DNA from: Methylobacteriaceae bacterium
GTDB lineage: Bacteria > Pseudomonadota > Alphaproteobacteria > Rhizobiales > Beijerinckiaceae
Assembly (NCBI GenBank): GCA_020638195.1
Contig: JACKJC010000005.1
Coordinates: 372,001 to 436,000, forward strand
Reading direction: 5' to 3'
Length of the DNA stretch: 64,000 bases
Part shown: positions 56,377 through 64,000 of the stretch, one piece after another
How positions within the stretch are numbered: position 1 is the first letter of the stretch
Layout of the letters: each line of letters starts with the position of its first letter
Program-made: the position numbers and the translations under genes
The notes under the pieces: model-generated
What the model was told of the DNA's origin: nothing
The model's input: the letters and a program-made list of their open reading frames with translations, nothing else
Databases searched by the model: none

Positions 56377-58134
56377 ATGAACAAGCCGCTTCGAGTCAAT
56401 TCCGACGCCATCGCGCCGGATACGACCGGCCTCAATTTCTACACGCTCGACCGCTCCCTGCAGGACCTGCTGGACATTCACCTCGAGCCGAAATTGCGCG
56501 CCCATATCGAGCCGCATCTGATCGAGCTCGGCGGCCTCGCTGGCGGCAGGCTGGACGAATGCGCGCGGCTCGCCGACCGGCACACGCCGATCCTGCACCA
56601 GCGCGACAAATTTGGCCGCGACGTGCAGACGATCGAATATCATCCGGCCTATCGCGAGCTGGAAGACGCGGCCTTCGGCCGCTTCGGCATTCACGCGCTG
56701 TCGCATCGCAAGGGCATAATGGGCTGGGACGACGTCTATCCCGCCGCCGCCAAGCATGCCTTCACTTATCTCTTCAACCAGACCGAATTCGGCATGGGCT
56801 GCCCGATCAACGTAACCGACGGTTCGGCCATGCTGCTGTCGCGCTACGGCAGCGACGACCTCAAGGCGAAATATCTCGACGGCCTCACCACGACCGACAT
56901 GAGCCGCCTGACACAGGGCGCGCAATTCATGACGGAGAAGGAAGGCGGCTCCGACGTCGGCTCGCTGACGACGGTCGCGCGGCATGTCGACGGCCAATGG
57001 CGTCTCTACGGCGAGAAATGGTTCTGCTCGAATGCTGACGGCAAGGTCGCAACGCTGCTCGCCCGCCCTGAAGGCGCCGGCGCCGGCACGCGCGGTCTGG
57101 CGCTATTCCTCATGCCGCGTTTTCTCGACGACGGTTCGCAGAACGCCTATCGCATCGTGCGTCTCAAGGAGAAACTCGGCACGCGCTCGATGGCCTCGGG
57201 CGAGATCAAGTTCGACGGCGCGATCTGCTATCCGCTCGGGCGTCTCGATCGCGGCTTCGTGCAGATGGCCGAGATGGTCAACTGGTCACGCTTGTCGAAT
57301 GGCGTGAAATCGACCGCGCTGATGCGCCGCGCGCTCACCGATTCCTTCCATGTCGCGCGCAATCGCTACGTGTTCGGCAAGCTGATCGTCGACATGCCGC
57401 TGGCGCGCCGGCAATTGCTGAAACTCATGCTCCCCGTCGAGCAGGCGCTGTCGCTGAGCTTCGTCACCGCCACGGCGCTCGACCGCGCGGAAACCGGCGG
57501 CAGTCAGGAGGCGGCGGCGCTCGTGCGCATGCTCACCCCCGTCATGAAATTCCGCATCACGCGCGATGCGCGCAAGGTGACGGGCGACGCGCTCGAGATG
57601 CGCGGCGGCATTGGTTACGTCGAGGAATTCGCCTGCGCGCGAGTGCTGCGCGATTCTTATCTCGGCTCCATCTGGGAAGGCACGAGCAACATCGTCGCGC
57701 TCGATTCCATCACGCGCGCGGTCGGCCGCCATCACGCCGAAAGCGCGCTCGCCGCAGACCTGCACGCGCGCGTCGGCGAAACGACCGTCGCCCCGCAGGC
57801 CCACCGCGATCGCCTGAAACATGCGATCGACCGCGCCATCGCGCTCGCGCAGAAAGTGGCTGGAGATGGCGACAACGAGGCCGAGGCGCGTCGCGCGACA
57901 AGCGTGCTCTATCACGTGGCGACAGCGGTCACGCTCGCCTGGGAAGCGCAGCAGACGCACGAGCGGCGCGGCGATGCGCGGCGCCTCCTGTTCTCGCGCC
58001 TCGTGCTCGATCATCGCCTGAGCGCGCCCGATCCATTCGACGTGCAGACTGGCGCCCGCGAGACTGCCTTCGCCGATTCGCTTTTGTCCGATGCGCCGGT
58101 GTCGCAGGCGCGCGCGGCGGAATTGCTCGCTTAG
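56377..58134 (+). CDS. Acyl-CoA dehydrogenase, AidB-like long form
   Basis: The 585-residue flavoprotein has the acyl-CoA dehydrogenase middle and C-terminal domains: GAQFMTEKEGGSDVGSLTT, KWFCSNADGKVA, MRGGIGYVEEFACARVLRD and SIWEGTSNIVALDSI. The N-terminal QTIEYHPAYRELEDAAF and overall length are closer to AidB-type members than to short-chain dehydrogenases. The glutamate base of the short enzymes could not be placed. ATG 56377 was chosen to match the family N-terminus. The stop overlaps a small convergent gene. Confidence 0.85.
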   Translation: MNKPLRVNSDAIAPDTTGLNFYTLDRSLQDLLDIHLEPKLRAHIEPHLIELGGLAGGRLDECARLADRHTPILHQRDKFGRDVQTIEYHPAYRELEDAAFGRFGIHALSHRKGIMGWDDVYPAAAKHAFTYLFNQTEFGMGCPINVTDGSAMLLSRYGSDDLKAKYLDGLTTTDMSRLTQGAQFMTEKEGGSDVGSLTTVARHVDGQWRLYGEKWFCSNADGKVATLLARPEGAGAGTRGLALFLMPRFLDDGSQNAYRIVRLKEKLGTRSMASGEIKFDGAICYPLGRLDRGFVQMAEMVNWSRLSNGVKSTALMRRALTDSFHVARNRYVFGKLIVDMPLARRQLLKLMLPVEQALSLSFVTATALDRAETGGSQEAAALVRMLTPVMKFRITRDARKVTGDALEMRGGIGYVEEFACARVLRDSYLGSIWEGTSNIVALDSITRAVGRHHAESALAADLHARVGETTVAPQAHRDRLKHAIDRAIALAQKVAGDGDNEAEARRATSVLYHVATAVTLAWEAQQTHERRGDARRLLFSRLVLDHRLSAPDPFDVQTGARETAFADSLLSDAPVSQARAAELLA

Positions 58135-58367
58135 GGTCGACCCGCTTGCGCCTCGCGGCGGGCGTCGGCCTCCGCGAGCGCGCGCTCGGCCTCCGGGCTG
58201 AGCGGCTTCGGATCCGGGGGCACGCGAACGTGGGGCGCGGTATCGGCGCGCCCGGTCGCGACCAGTCGACCAAAATCGAGCAGATTGCCGATCCCGTTCA
58301 GGACATCCATCACGAACATCGTCGCCCGCAGGAAAAGGCCGATGATTTCGAGCAGCGCATTGAGCAT
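58131..58367 (-). CDS. Small hypothetical membrane-associated protein
   Basis: The 78-residue protein has one hydrophobic N-terminal segment (ALLEIIGLFLRATMFVMDVL) and a proline/glutamate/alanine-rich tail (PEAERALAEADARREAQ). Not recognised beyond similarity in style to short rhizobial hypotheticals. Its stop overlaps the stop of the convergent acyl-CoA dehydrogenase by four bases. Confidence 0.55.
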   Translation of the reverse strand: MLNALLEIIGLFLRATMFVMDVLNGIGNLLDFGRLVATGRADTAPHVRVPPDPKPLSPEAERALAEADARREAQAGRP

Positions 58368-58578
58368 GACAGGCCTCGATCCGCTCTCTTCTAGCAGGTC
58401 TGTCGGACATCGCCGTGTCGAACGGCACGCTTGCGCGTCTGGGCGGGGCGGTCATGACGCCTCGGGTCATCGCCATTGCGACGAATTGCTTTACGATGGC
58501 CGCAACAACAGACCGGAAACGCCCATGCCCCGAGTTCAACGACCGCGCGGTCGCACCGCATTCGCTGGTGCGCGCTAG

Positions 58579-59886
58579 ATGATCGCCGCGCTCGCAAAAC
58601 GCCTGCCGTTCTTCTACGGCTGGGTCGTCGTCGCCGTCGCTTTCGTCACCATGGCGATCGGCGTCAACGCACGCACCTCCTTCTCGCTGCTGTTCGCGCC
58701 CATCGTCTCGGAATTCGGTTGGGAGCGCGCGACGGTCGCCGGCGCCTTCTCCTTCGGCTTTCTGACCTCCGCCTTGCTCAGCCCCTTGCTCGGCAGGCTG
58801 ATGGATTCGAAGGGACCACGTTTCGTCATCGAGATCGGCATCTTTCTCGTCGGCGCGGGCCTGCTGCTGGCGCCGCTGACGACTGCGCCCTGGCATCTCT
58901 ATCTCACGCTCGGCATGCTGGTCGGCGGCGGCAGCGTCTGCCTCACCTTCACCGGCCAGTCGCTTTATCTGCCCAACTGGTTCGTGCGGCGCCGCGGCCT
59001 TGCCATCAGCGTCGCCTTTTCCGGCGTCGGCGTCGGCTCCATCCTGCTGCTGCCGGCCTTCCAGCGCTGGATCGAGAGCTACGGCTGGCGCACCGCCTGC
59101 ATCATCCTCGGGCTGGGCATGATGGCGATCCTCGCCCCGCTCAATCTCTTCGTCGCGCGCAAGCCCGCCGATCTCGGCCTCGAGCCGGACGGCGACGCAG
59201 CAGCAACGCCCGGCGGCCCCCAGAAGCGCAGCAACATCGTCGACCCAGCATGGGCCGCGATCGACTGGACGCTCGGTCGCGCCGTCAAAACCTTCCGGTT
59301 CTGGATGCTGGCGCTCGGCTATTTCACAGGACTTTTCACCTGGTACGCCGTGCAGGTCCACCAGACCAAATATCTACTCGAGATCGGCTTTTCCGCCTCG
59401 ACCGCCGCCTGGGCGTTGGGCGCGGTCAGTCTTGCCGGCATTCCCGGCCAGATCGGGCTCGGCTGGCTGTCGGATCGCATCGGCCGCGAATGGGTGTGGA
59501 GCATCGGCTCTTTCGGCTTCACGCTCACCTATCTCGCGTTGGTCGCGATGAAGGCCACGCCGACGACGCCGTGGCTCTACGCCATGGTGACGGCGCAAGG
59601 CCTGCTCGGCTACGGCGTGACGGCGGTATTCGGCACGGTCGCCTTCGAGATTTTCGAAGGCAAGCATTACGGCTCGATCTTCGGCTCGCTCTCGCTCGCC
59701 TCGCTGGCGGGCGGCGCCGCGGGACCCTTTGTCGCAGGCGCGATGTACGACCGGTTCGGCTCCTACGATCAGGTCTTCTGGCTCTGCGTCGCGCTCACCT
59801 TCGTCTCGTCCGCGGCCATATGGCTTGCGGGGCCGCGCAAGGTGAGGGCGGTGGCGGGGCGCATCACGGCGACGGCGGCGAAGTAA
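58579..59886 (+). CDS. MFS transporter, oxalate/formate or monocarboxylate type
   Basis: The 435-residue protein has about 12 membrane helices in two halves joined by a charged loop near residue 200 (PGGPQKRSN). It begins KRLPFFYGWVVVAVAFVTMA and has SFSLLFAPIVSEFGWERATV and GRLMDSKGPRF, as in the OFA and monocarboxylate families. The substrate is probably a small organic acid, unproved. It stands alone between the small membrane gene and the transglycosylase. Confidence 0.86.
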   Translation: MIAALAKRLPFFYGWVVVAVAFVTMAIGVNARTSFSLLFAPIVSEFGWERATVAGAFSFGFLTSALLSPLLGRLMDSKGPRFVIEIGIFLVGAGLLLAPLTTAPWHLYLTLGMLVGGGSVCLTFTGQSLYLPNWFVRRRGLAISVAFSGVGVGSILLLPAFQRWIESYGWRTACIILGLGMMAILAPLNLFVARKPADLGLEPDGDAAATPGGPQKRSNIVDPAWAAIDWTLGRAVKTFRFWMLALGYFTGLFTWYAVQVHQTKYLLEIGFSASTAAWALGAVSLAGIPGQIGLGWLSDRIGREWVWSIGSFGFTLTYLALVAMKATPTTPWLYAMVTAQGLLGYGVTAVFGTVAFEIFEGKHYGSIFGSLSLASLAGGAAGPFVAGAMYDRFGSYDQVFWLCVALTFVSSAAIWLAGPRKVRAVAGRITATAAK

Positions 59887-59991
59887 AGTCGCCGCCGCCT
59901 CGTGACGAAAATGTGGCGCCCGGCGCCCCGCTATCGCCGCAAGGCTTGACTATCGCAGCGTTCGAGGCCGCTTCGGCGGCGCAACGAACGG

Positions 59992-61041
59992 ATGACACGA
60001 TTGGCGATGTCGTCAGGCTCGACCCTCGCATTTTCGGACAAGTCGCGCAGCGCTGCGCTCGGCTTCAGCATTGCTCGGCTGGCTGTCGTTTTCGCGGTCT
60101 TCGGCGGTTTCGTCGTGGTTGCGACGCAGATGATCGAGCGTGACGGCGATCCCGCAGGCCCGTCGCGCGCCTCGCGCAGGCTCACGCTCGAGGATGCTCC
60201 CCCATCCATTGTTCCCGGCAAGCGCCGCAAGGCGGAGAAGGCGAGCGCCATGCTCGCGACCGGGCCGCTCGACGAGGATTCTTCGGTCGATATCGCCGCG
60301 CAGGTCAGGGCTCGGATGATCCCCGAGGACGAACTCGCAAAGCAATTGGCGGTCTTCGGCGACGGCGCCGACAAGATGCAGTTCGGCCCGGTCAACGTTC
60401 GTCGTCGACTGGTCGAGACCGTGATCCGCGCCGCCCAGCAGGCCGACTACGATCCGACCCTGCTGATGGCGATCGCCGACAAGGAATCGAGCCTGCGCGC
60501 GACGGCCAAGGCGAGCACGTCGTCTGCGGCTGGGCTGTTCCAGTTCATCGACAAGACCTGGCTGCAGGCGGTTCGCACCTTTGGCGCGCAATACGGGCTG
60601 GAGCGCGAGGCGGCCGAGATCGAGGGGCCCTACGACAAGCCGACCATCGCCGACGAGGTCGAACGCGCCCGCGTGCTGGCGTTGCGCGAACGTCCCTATC
60701 TAGCAGCCGTCATGGCCGCCGAAATGCTGAAGCGCGATGGCGGGAAAGTCGCGGAAAGCCTTGGTCGGCCGCTGACCGCGGGCGAAACCTACCTCATCCA
60801 CTTCCTCGGCACGCGCGACGCCGGTCTGTTCATGTCGCGGCTCGCCGAAGAACCCAAGGGCTCGGCCGCCGCCATGCTGCCGAAGCCCGCAAGGGCCAAC
60901 AAGCCGATCTTCTACGAGCGCGGCAAGGCCAAGGCGGTCGCCGACGTTCACAAGAAGTTCGAGGACATGATGGGCATGCGGCTCGACCGCTACAATCAGG
61001 TCCGCGACATCGCCGGCGCCATGGCCTATAGCGGCGATTGA
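59992..61041 (+). CDS. SLT-domain lytic transglycosylase
   Basis: The 349-residue protein has an N-terminal membrane anchor (LGFSIARLAVVFAVFGGFVV), then a disordered region and an SLT domain: DPTLLMAIADKESSLRATAK, whose ESS glutamate is the catalytic acid, and SAAGLFQFIDKTWLQAV. It should cleave peptidoglycan between MurNAc and GlcNAc in the periplasm. It lies 162 bases before rpsB. Confidence 0.87.
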   Translation: MTRLAMSSGSTLAFSDKSRSAALGFSIARLAVVFAVFGGFVVVATQMIERDGDPAGPSRASRRLTLEDAPPSIVPGKRRKAEKASAMLATGPLDEDSSVDIAAQVRARMIPEDELAKQLAVFGDGADKMQFGPVNVRRRLVETVIRAAQQADYDPTLLMAIADKESSLRATAKASTSSAAGLFQFIDKTWLQAVRTFGAQYGLEREAAEIEGPYDKPTIADEVERARVLALRERPYLAAVMAAEMLKRDGGKVAESLGRPLTAGETYLIHFLGTRDAGLFMSRLAEEPKGSAAAMLPKPARANKPIFYERGKAKAVADVHKKFEDMMGMRLDRYNQVRDIAGAMAYSGD

Positions 61042-61147
61042 GGCCGGCGGGCCCGCTGCGGCTTGCGTCTCAGCCCATCCTCCGGTATAGGCGCGCCATC
61101 CCACAGGCGGGCATTTGCGGTTCCTGATTGAAGGAATCGTGTCCGGT

Positions 61148-61163
61148 GGCCGGATTTCCGGCC
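61148..61163 (+). promoter_or_regulatory. Hairpin in the rpsB leader
   Basis: GGCCGG-ATTT-CCGGCC forms a stable hairpin 40 bases before the rpsB ATG. Ribosomal-protein leaders often carry such structures for autoregulation; no known motif is recognised. Confidence 0.35.
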
Positions 61164-61202
61164 TCTCAAGCCCGCCGAGGTCCAACCGGAGAATGATGAA
61201 TC

Positions 61203-62219
61203 ATGGCGCTTCCTGACGTTTCCATGCGTGGCCTGCTCGAGGCCGGCGCGCATTTCGGCCACCAGTCGCATCGCTGGAACCCGAAGATGAACGAGTACAT
61301 CTTCGGCGTCCGCAACAACATCCACATCATCGACCTCGCCCAGACGGTGCCGCTGTTCCATCAGGCGTTGAAGGTCGTGTCCGATACGGTCGCCAAGGGC
61401 GGTCGCGTGCTGTTCGTCGGCACCAAGCGTCAGGCGCAGGAGCAGATCGCCGACGCCGCCAAGCGCTCGGCCCAGTATTACATCAACTCCCGCTGGCTCG
61501 GCGGCATGCTGACCAACTGGAAGACGATTTCCGGCTCCATCAACCGTCTCCGCAAGGTCGACGAGCAGCTCTCCTCGGGCGCCTCGGGCCTGACCAAGAA
61601 GGAGCGCCTCATGTTGTCGCGCGAGCGCGACAAGCTCGAGAAGGCGCTGGGCGGCATCAAGGACATGGGCGGCCTGCCGGACCTGATCTTCGTGATCGAC
61701 ACCAACAAGGAACAGCTCGCGATCAAGGAGGCGAACCGCCTCAACATCCCGGTCGCCGCGATCCTCGACACCAATTGCGATCCCGACGGCATCGCTTTCC
61801 CGATTCCGGCCAATGACGACGCCGGCCGCGCCATCGCGCTCTATTGCGATCTGATCGCCCGCGCCGCCATCGACGGCATTTCGCGCGGTCAGGGCGCTTC
61901 GGGCGTCGACCTCGGCGCTTCGGAAGAGCCGGTCGCCGAAGAGCTGCCCTCCGCCGCCGCTTCGGCGGACGCCGAAGAGCCGACGGAGACCTTCGAGCTG
62001 CTCGCCGCCCCGCGTGGCGCGCCGGACGATCTCGCCAAGCTGCACGGCGTTGGCCCGCAGCTCGTCAAGAAGCTGAACGACGGCGGCATCTTCCACTTCT
62101 GGCAGATCGCGGCGATGAAAGCCGAGGACGCCGCCAAGGTGGACGCCGATCTCAAGCTCAATGGCCGCATCGATCGCGACGGCTGGATTTCTCAGGCGCG
62201 CGGCTTTCTCGCGGCCTGA
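61203..62219 (+). CDS. rpsB: 30S ribosomal protein S2 with helical C-terminal extension
   Basis: The 338-residue protein has an ordinary S2 core (residues 1 to about 230: MRGLLEAGAHFGHQSHRWNP, RWLGGMLTNWKTI), an alanine/glutamate linker, then about 70 residues of helix-hairpin-helix type (DDLAKLHGVGPQLVKKLNDG, FHFWQIAAMK, DRDGWISQARGFL). E. coli S2 is about 240 residues. Similar tails are known on some rhizobial L21 and S2 proteins and might bind RNA. tsf follows after 101 bases. Confidence 0.96.
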   Translation: MALPDVSMRGLLEAGAHFGHQSHRWNPKMNEYIFGVRNNIHIIDLAQTVPLFHQALKVVSDTVAKGGRVLFVGTKRQAQEQIADAAKRSAQYYINSRWLGGMLTNWKTISGSINRLRKVDEQLSSGASGLTKKERLMLSRERDKLEKALGGIKDMGGLPDLIFVIDTNKEQLAIKEANRLNIPVAAILDTNCDPDGIAFPIPANDDAGRAIALYCDLIARAAIDGISRGQGASGVDLGASEEPVAEELPSAAASADAEEPTETFELLAAPRGAPDDLAKLHGVGPQLVKKLNDGGIFHFWQIAAMKAEDAAKVDADLKLNGRIDRDGWISQARGFLAA

Positions 62220-62320
62220 TCCGGCTGCGGTTTTTGCCGCGACCGTCTTCACATCGTCACACACCTCAGGCCTGCCTCTCTAACGAGGCGGGCCGCTACC
62301 GCTAGAAGAGGATTTCCCCC

Positions 62321-63250
62321 ATGGCCACGATCTCTGCCGGCATGGTGAAGGACCTGCGCGAAAAGACCGGCGCGGGCATGATGGATTGCAAGACCGCGCT
62401 CACGGAAGTCGGCGGCGACATCGAGGCGGCCGTCGACTGGCTGCGCAAGAAGGGCCTGTCCAAGGCCGCCAAGAAGTCGGGCCGCGTGGCCGCCGAAGGC
62501 CTCGTCGCCGCCGCGGTGCGCGACAAGGCCGGCGTCGTCGTGGAAGTGAATTCCGAGACCGACTTCGTCGCCCGCAACGAGGAATTCCAGGCGCTCGTGC
62601 GCTCGATCGCCGCCGTCGCGCTCGAGAAGGGCGACACCGAGGTCGCGACCCTGTCGAACCAGCATTATCCGGGCGGCGCCGGCTCGGTGGCCGACGCCAT
62701 CTCCAACGCCATCGCCACGATCGGCGAGAACATGACGCTGCGCCGCGCCGCCATGGTCTCGGTCAACGACGGCGTCATCGGCCAGTACGTGCATTCGCCG
62801 ATCGCCGACGGCCTCGGCAAGATCGCCGTGCTCGTCGCGCTGGAATCGAAGGGCGACCCGGCCGTGCTCAGCGTCCTCGCGCGCCAGCTCGCCATGCATG
62901 TCGCGGCGACCTCGCCGGTCGCGCTCGACGCCGCCAGCGTCGATCCGGCCGTGATCGAGCGCGAAAAGGCCGTGCTCGCCGACAAGAACGCCGGCAAGCC
63001 CGCGCATGTGCTCGAGAAAATCGTCGAGTCCGGCCTCAAGACCTACTTCAAGGAAGTCACGCTGGTCGATCAGGTCTCGATCCACGCCGACCACGCCGGC
63101 AAGACCGTCGCGCAGGCCGTCAAGGAACTCGAAGGCAAGGCCGGCGCGCCGATCGTCATCAAGGGCTTCATCCGCTACGGCCTGGGCGAGGGTATCGAGA
63201 AGGCGGTGGACGATTTCGCCGCTGAAGTCGCCGCCGCCGCCAAGGGCTGA
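62321..63250 (+). CDS. tsf: Elongation factor Ts
   Basis: The 309-residue factor exchanges GDP for GTP on EF-Tu. It has the N-terminal domain (VKDLREKTGAGMMDCKTAL), the TDFVARNEEF motif that contacts EF-Tu, and normal length. It follows rpsB as a two-gene operon and ends at an intrinsic terminator. Confidence 0.96.
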   Translation: MATISAGMVKDLREKTGAGMMDCKTALTEVGGDIEAAVDWLRKKGLSKAAKKSGRVAAEGLVAAAVRDKAGVVVEVNSETDFVARNEEFQALVRSIAAVALEKGDTEVATLSNQHYPGGAGSVADAISNAIATIGENMTLRRAAMVSVNDGVIGQYVHSPIADGLGKIAVLVALESKGDPAVLSVLARQLAMHVAATSPVALDAASVDPAVIEREKAVLADKNAGKPAHVLEKIVESGLKTYFKEVTLVDQVSIHADHAGKTVAQAVKELEGKAGAPIVIKGFIRYGLGEGIEKAVDDFAAEVAAAAKG

Positions 63251-63320
63251 CATATATCGGACCGCGCGCCCTCGGGCTCGCATGTACGGGAATGACGAGC
63301 TTGAAGGCTCGAAATCGAGA

Positions 63321-63350
63321 CGCCGCCCCCGTGGGCGGCGTTTTCTTTTT
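63321..63350 (+). terminator. Intrinsic terminator of rpsB-tsf
   Basis: CGCCGCCC-CCGT-GGGCGGCG stem followed by TTTTCTTTTT, 70 bases after the tsf stop. Confidence 0.85.
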
Positions 63351-63429
63351 GCGCGGCGCATGACCTTCGTCATGTCTCATAGATGACTGAAGGCACTGAC
63401 ATTCTGGCTACGCAAGAGGCAAATTGGCG

Positions 63430-63609
63430 ATGTTCGGACGGTATCCAAGTGACCGTTTTGAACAAGGCGCAGAATTCGCGTCCGGGCCATTCCAGAACCT
63501 CCAGTCTGGAACAACGGAACGCACAAGAGTTCATTCGCGCGCCGAAGCGTTGTTTCTGGCCGGGACGACGCAAAGGGTCCGACGGTTCGCCGTGGGAACG
63601 CGAGGATGA
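63430..63609 (+). CDS. Possible 59-residue protein between tsf and pyrH
   Basis: ATG 63430 has AAGAGG ten bases upstream, and the frame ends three bases before an intrinsic terminator, a plausible small-gene layout. Codon use is unlike neighbouring genes, with third positions only about 57% G or C by hand count, so it may instead be part of a non-coding RNA. The sequence (MFGRYPSDRFEQGAEFASG...) is not recognised. Longer frames through the terminator are rejected. Confidence 0.3.
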   Translation: MFGRYPSDRFEQGAEFASGPFQNLQSGTTERTRVHSRAEALFLAGTTQRVRRFAVGTRG

Positions 63610-63611
63610 GC

Positions 63612-63650
63612 GGAGGAGCGGCGACCCCCATGCCGCTCCTCCTTTTGTTT
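63612..63650 (+). terminator. Intrinsic terminator between tsf and pyrH
   Basis: An 11-base perfect stem GGAGGAGCGGC / GCCGCTCCTCC with loop GACCCCCAT, followed by TTTTGTTTT. Since tsf already has a terminator upstream, another transcript must end here. Confidence 0.8.
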
Positions 63651-63782
63651 TCCGCCTTTGGATTCGAACGCGGCCCGGCTTCCCCGCGCCTTGCCGCCTT
63701 TCCGCACAGACCCTATGAAAGCGCGCAGCTCCCTCCGGGCGAGCGGCGACGATTCGGACAACAGCAGCGAGAGCAGGCCAGA

Positions 63783-64000
63783 GATGACCGCGTCCCCGGC
63801 GCAACCCCGTTTCAAGCGCGTGCTGGTCAAGCTGTCGGGCGAGGCCTTGCAGGGCGCCCAGTCGCACGGGCTCGAGCCGGAAACCGTCACGCGCATCGCC
63901 AAAGACCTCGCAGCTGCGGCTAAGGCGGGCGCGGAAGTGGCGGTCGTGGTCGGCGGCGGCAATTTCTTTCGTGGGCTGCAGGGCGCCGACAAGGGCATCG
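63783..64000 (+). CDS. pyrH: UMP kinase, 5' part
   Basis: The first 72 codons of uridylate kinase: RFKRVLVKLSGEALQGAQSH and VAVVVGGGNFFRGLQGAD, the phosphate-binding loops of the amino-acid-kinase fold. It converts UMP to UDP. The gene runs off the right edge. The position after rpsB-tsf is the usual bacterial order. Confidence 0.93.

Noticed and set aside
57286..59361. 691-residue minus-strand frame
   Set aside because: It spans antisense to two clear genes (acyl-CoA dehydrogenase and MFS transporter).
63383..63718. 111-residue plus-strand frame between tsf and pyrH
   Set aside because: It runs straight through a strong intrinsic terminator at 63612-63650.

Overview
The window is GC-rich chromosomal DNA that looks like the order Hyphomicrobiales (Rhizobiales) of the Alphaproteobacteria. 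The basis is gene order and protein style: hom-glpX, a cysteine desulfurase-sufBCDS-DUF59-IscA operon, proS-lolC-lolD-dnaE, rpsB-tsf-pyrH, a ribosomal protein S2 with a helical C-terminal extension, and dense intergenic palindromic repeats. A HiPIP-type iron-sulfur protein and a 3-hydroxybenzoate hydroxylase suggest a metabolically versatile relative of the Beijerinckiaceae, Methylocystaceae or purple non-sulfur bacteria; genus cannot be fixed from sequence alone. I saw no tRNA, rRNA, CRISPR array, integrase or transposase.

Layout. 0-3.3 kb: a large AsmA-like (DUF3971) envelope protein running off the left edge. 3.4-4.4 kb: a Bcp peroxiredoxin and a small membrane-anchored protein. 4.5-6.6 kb: the most interesting locus, a Tat-exported HiPIP divergent from a fused monoheme cytochrome/outer-membrane barrel protein that resembles Cyc2, with an FNR/FixK-like box between them. 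6.7-19.6 kb: accessory metabolism (beta-CASP nuclease, two AhpD-fold proteins, two acyl-CoA synthetases, AnmK, Eis-like acetyltransferase, RMD1-like and GYF-domain membrane proteins, a DNA-methylase remnant). 19.7-22.9 kb: hom, glpX and a TRIC-type channel. 23.2-30.6 kb: the Fe-S cluster assembly operon. 30.7-38.2 kb: TfoX-like protein, gyrA, cupin, coaD, two cyclophilins, queA and a PPOX flavoprotein. 38.2-40.7 kb: a MarR regulator divergent from a MobA-like flavin hydroxylase. 40.8-46.6 kb: argG, a methyltransferase, tgt, and a trehalose-6-phosphate synthase fused to a membrane sensor-like module. 47.2-55.0 kb: proS, lolC, lolD, PilZ, a candidate small RNA, a 32-residue peptide and dnaE. 55.1-61.0 kb: SohB-like protease, acyl-CoA dehydrogenase, MFS transporter, lytic transglycosylase. 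61.2-64.0 kb: rpsB, tsf and the start of pyrH.

Two caveats. First, several short patches (about 28.73-28.86, 30.23-30.83, 43.37-43.65, 45.30-45.50 and 48.1-50.4 kb) carry clusters of frameshifts across genes that are normally essential or important (sufS, iscA/sufA, tgt, otsA, proS, lolC, lolD). Because each patch ignores gene boundaries, poor consensus sequence is likelier than real gene decay. Second, sixteen palindromic intergenic repeats of several families occur; two of them supply the last codons and stop codon of genes (anmK, sohB).
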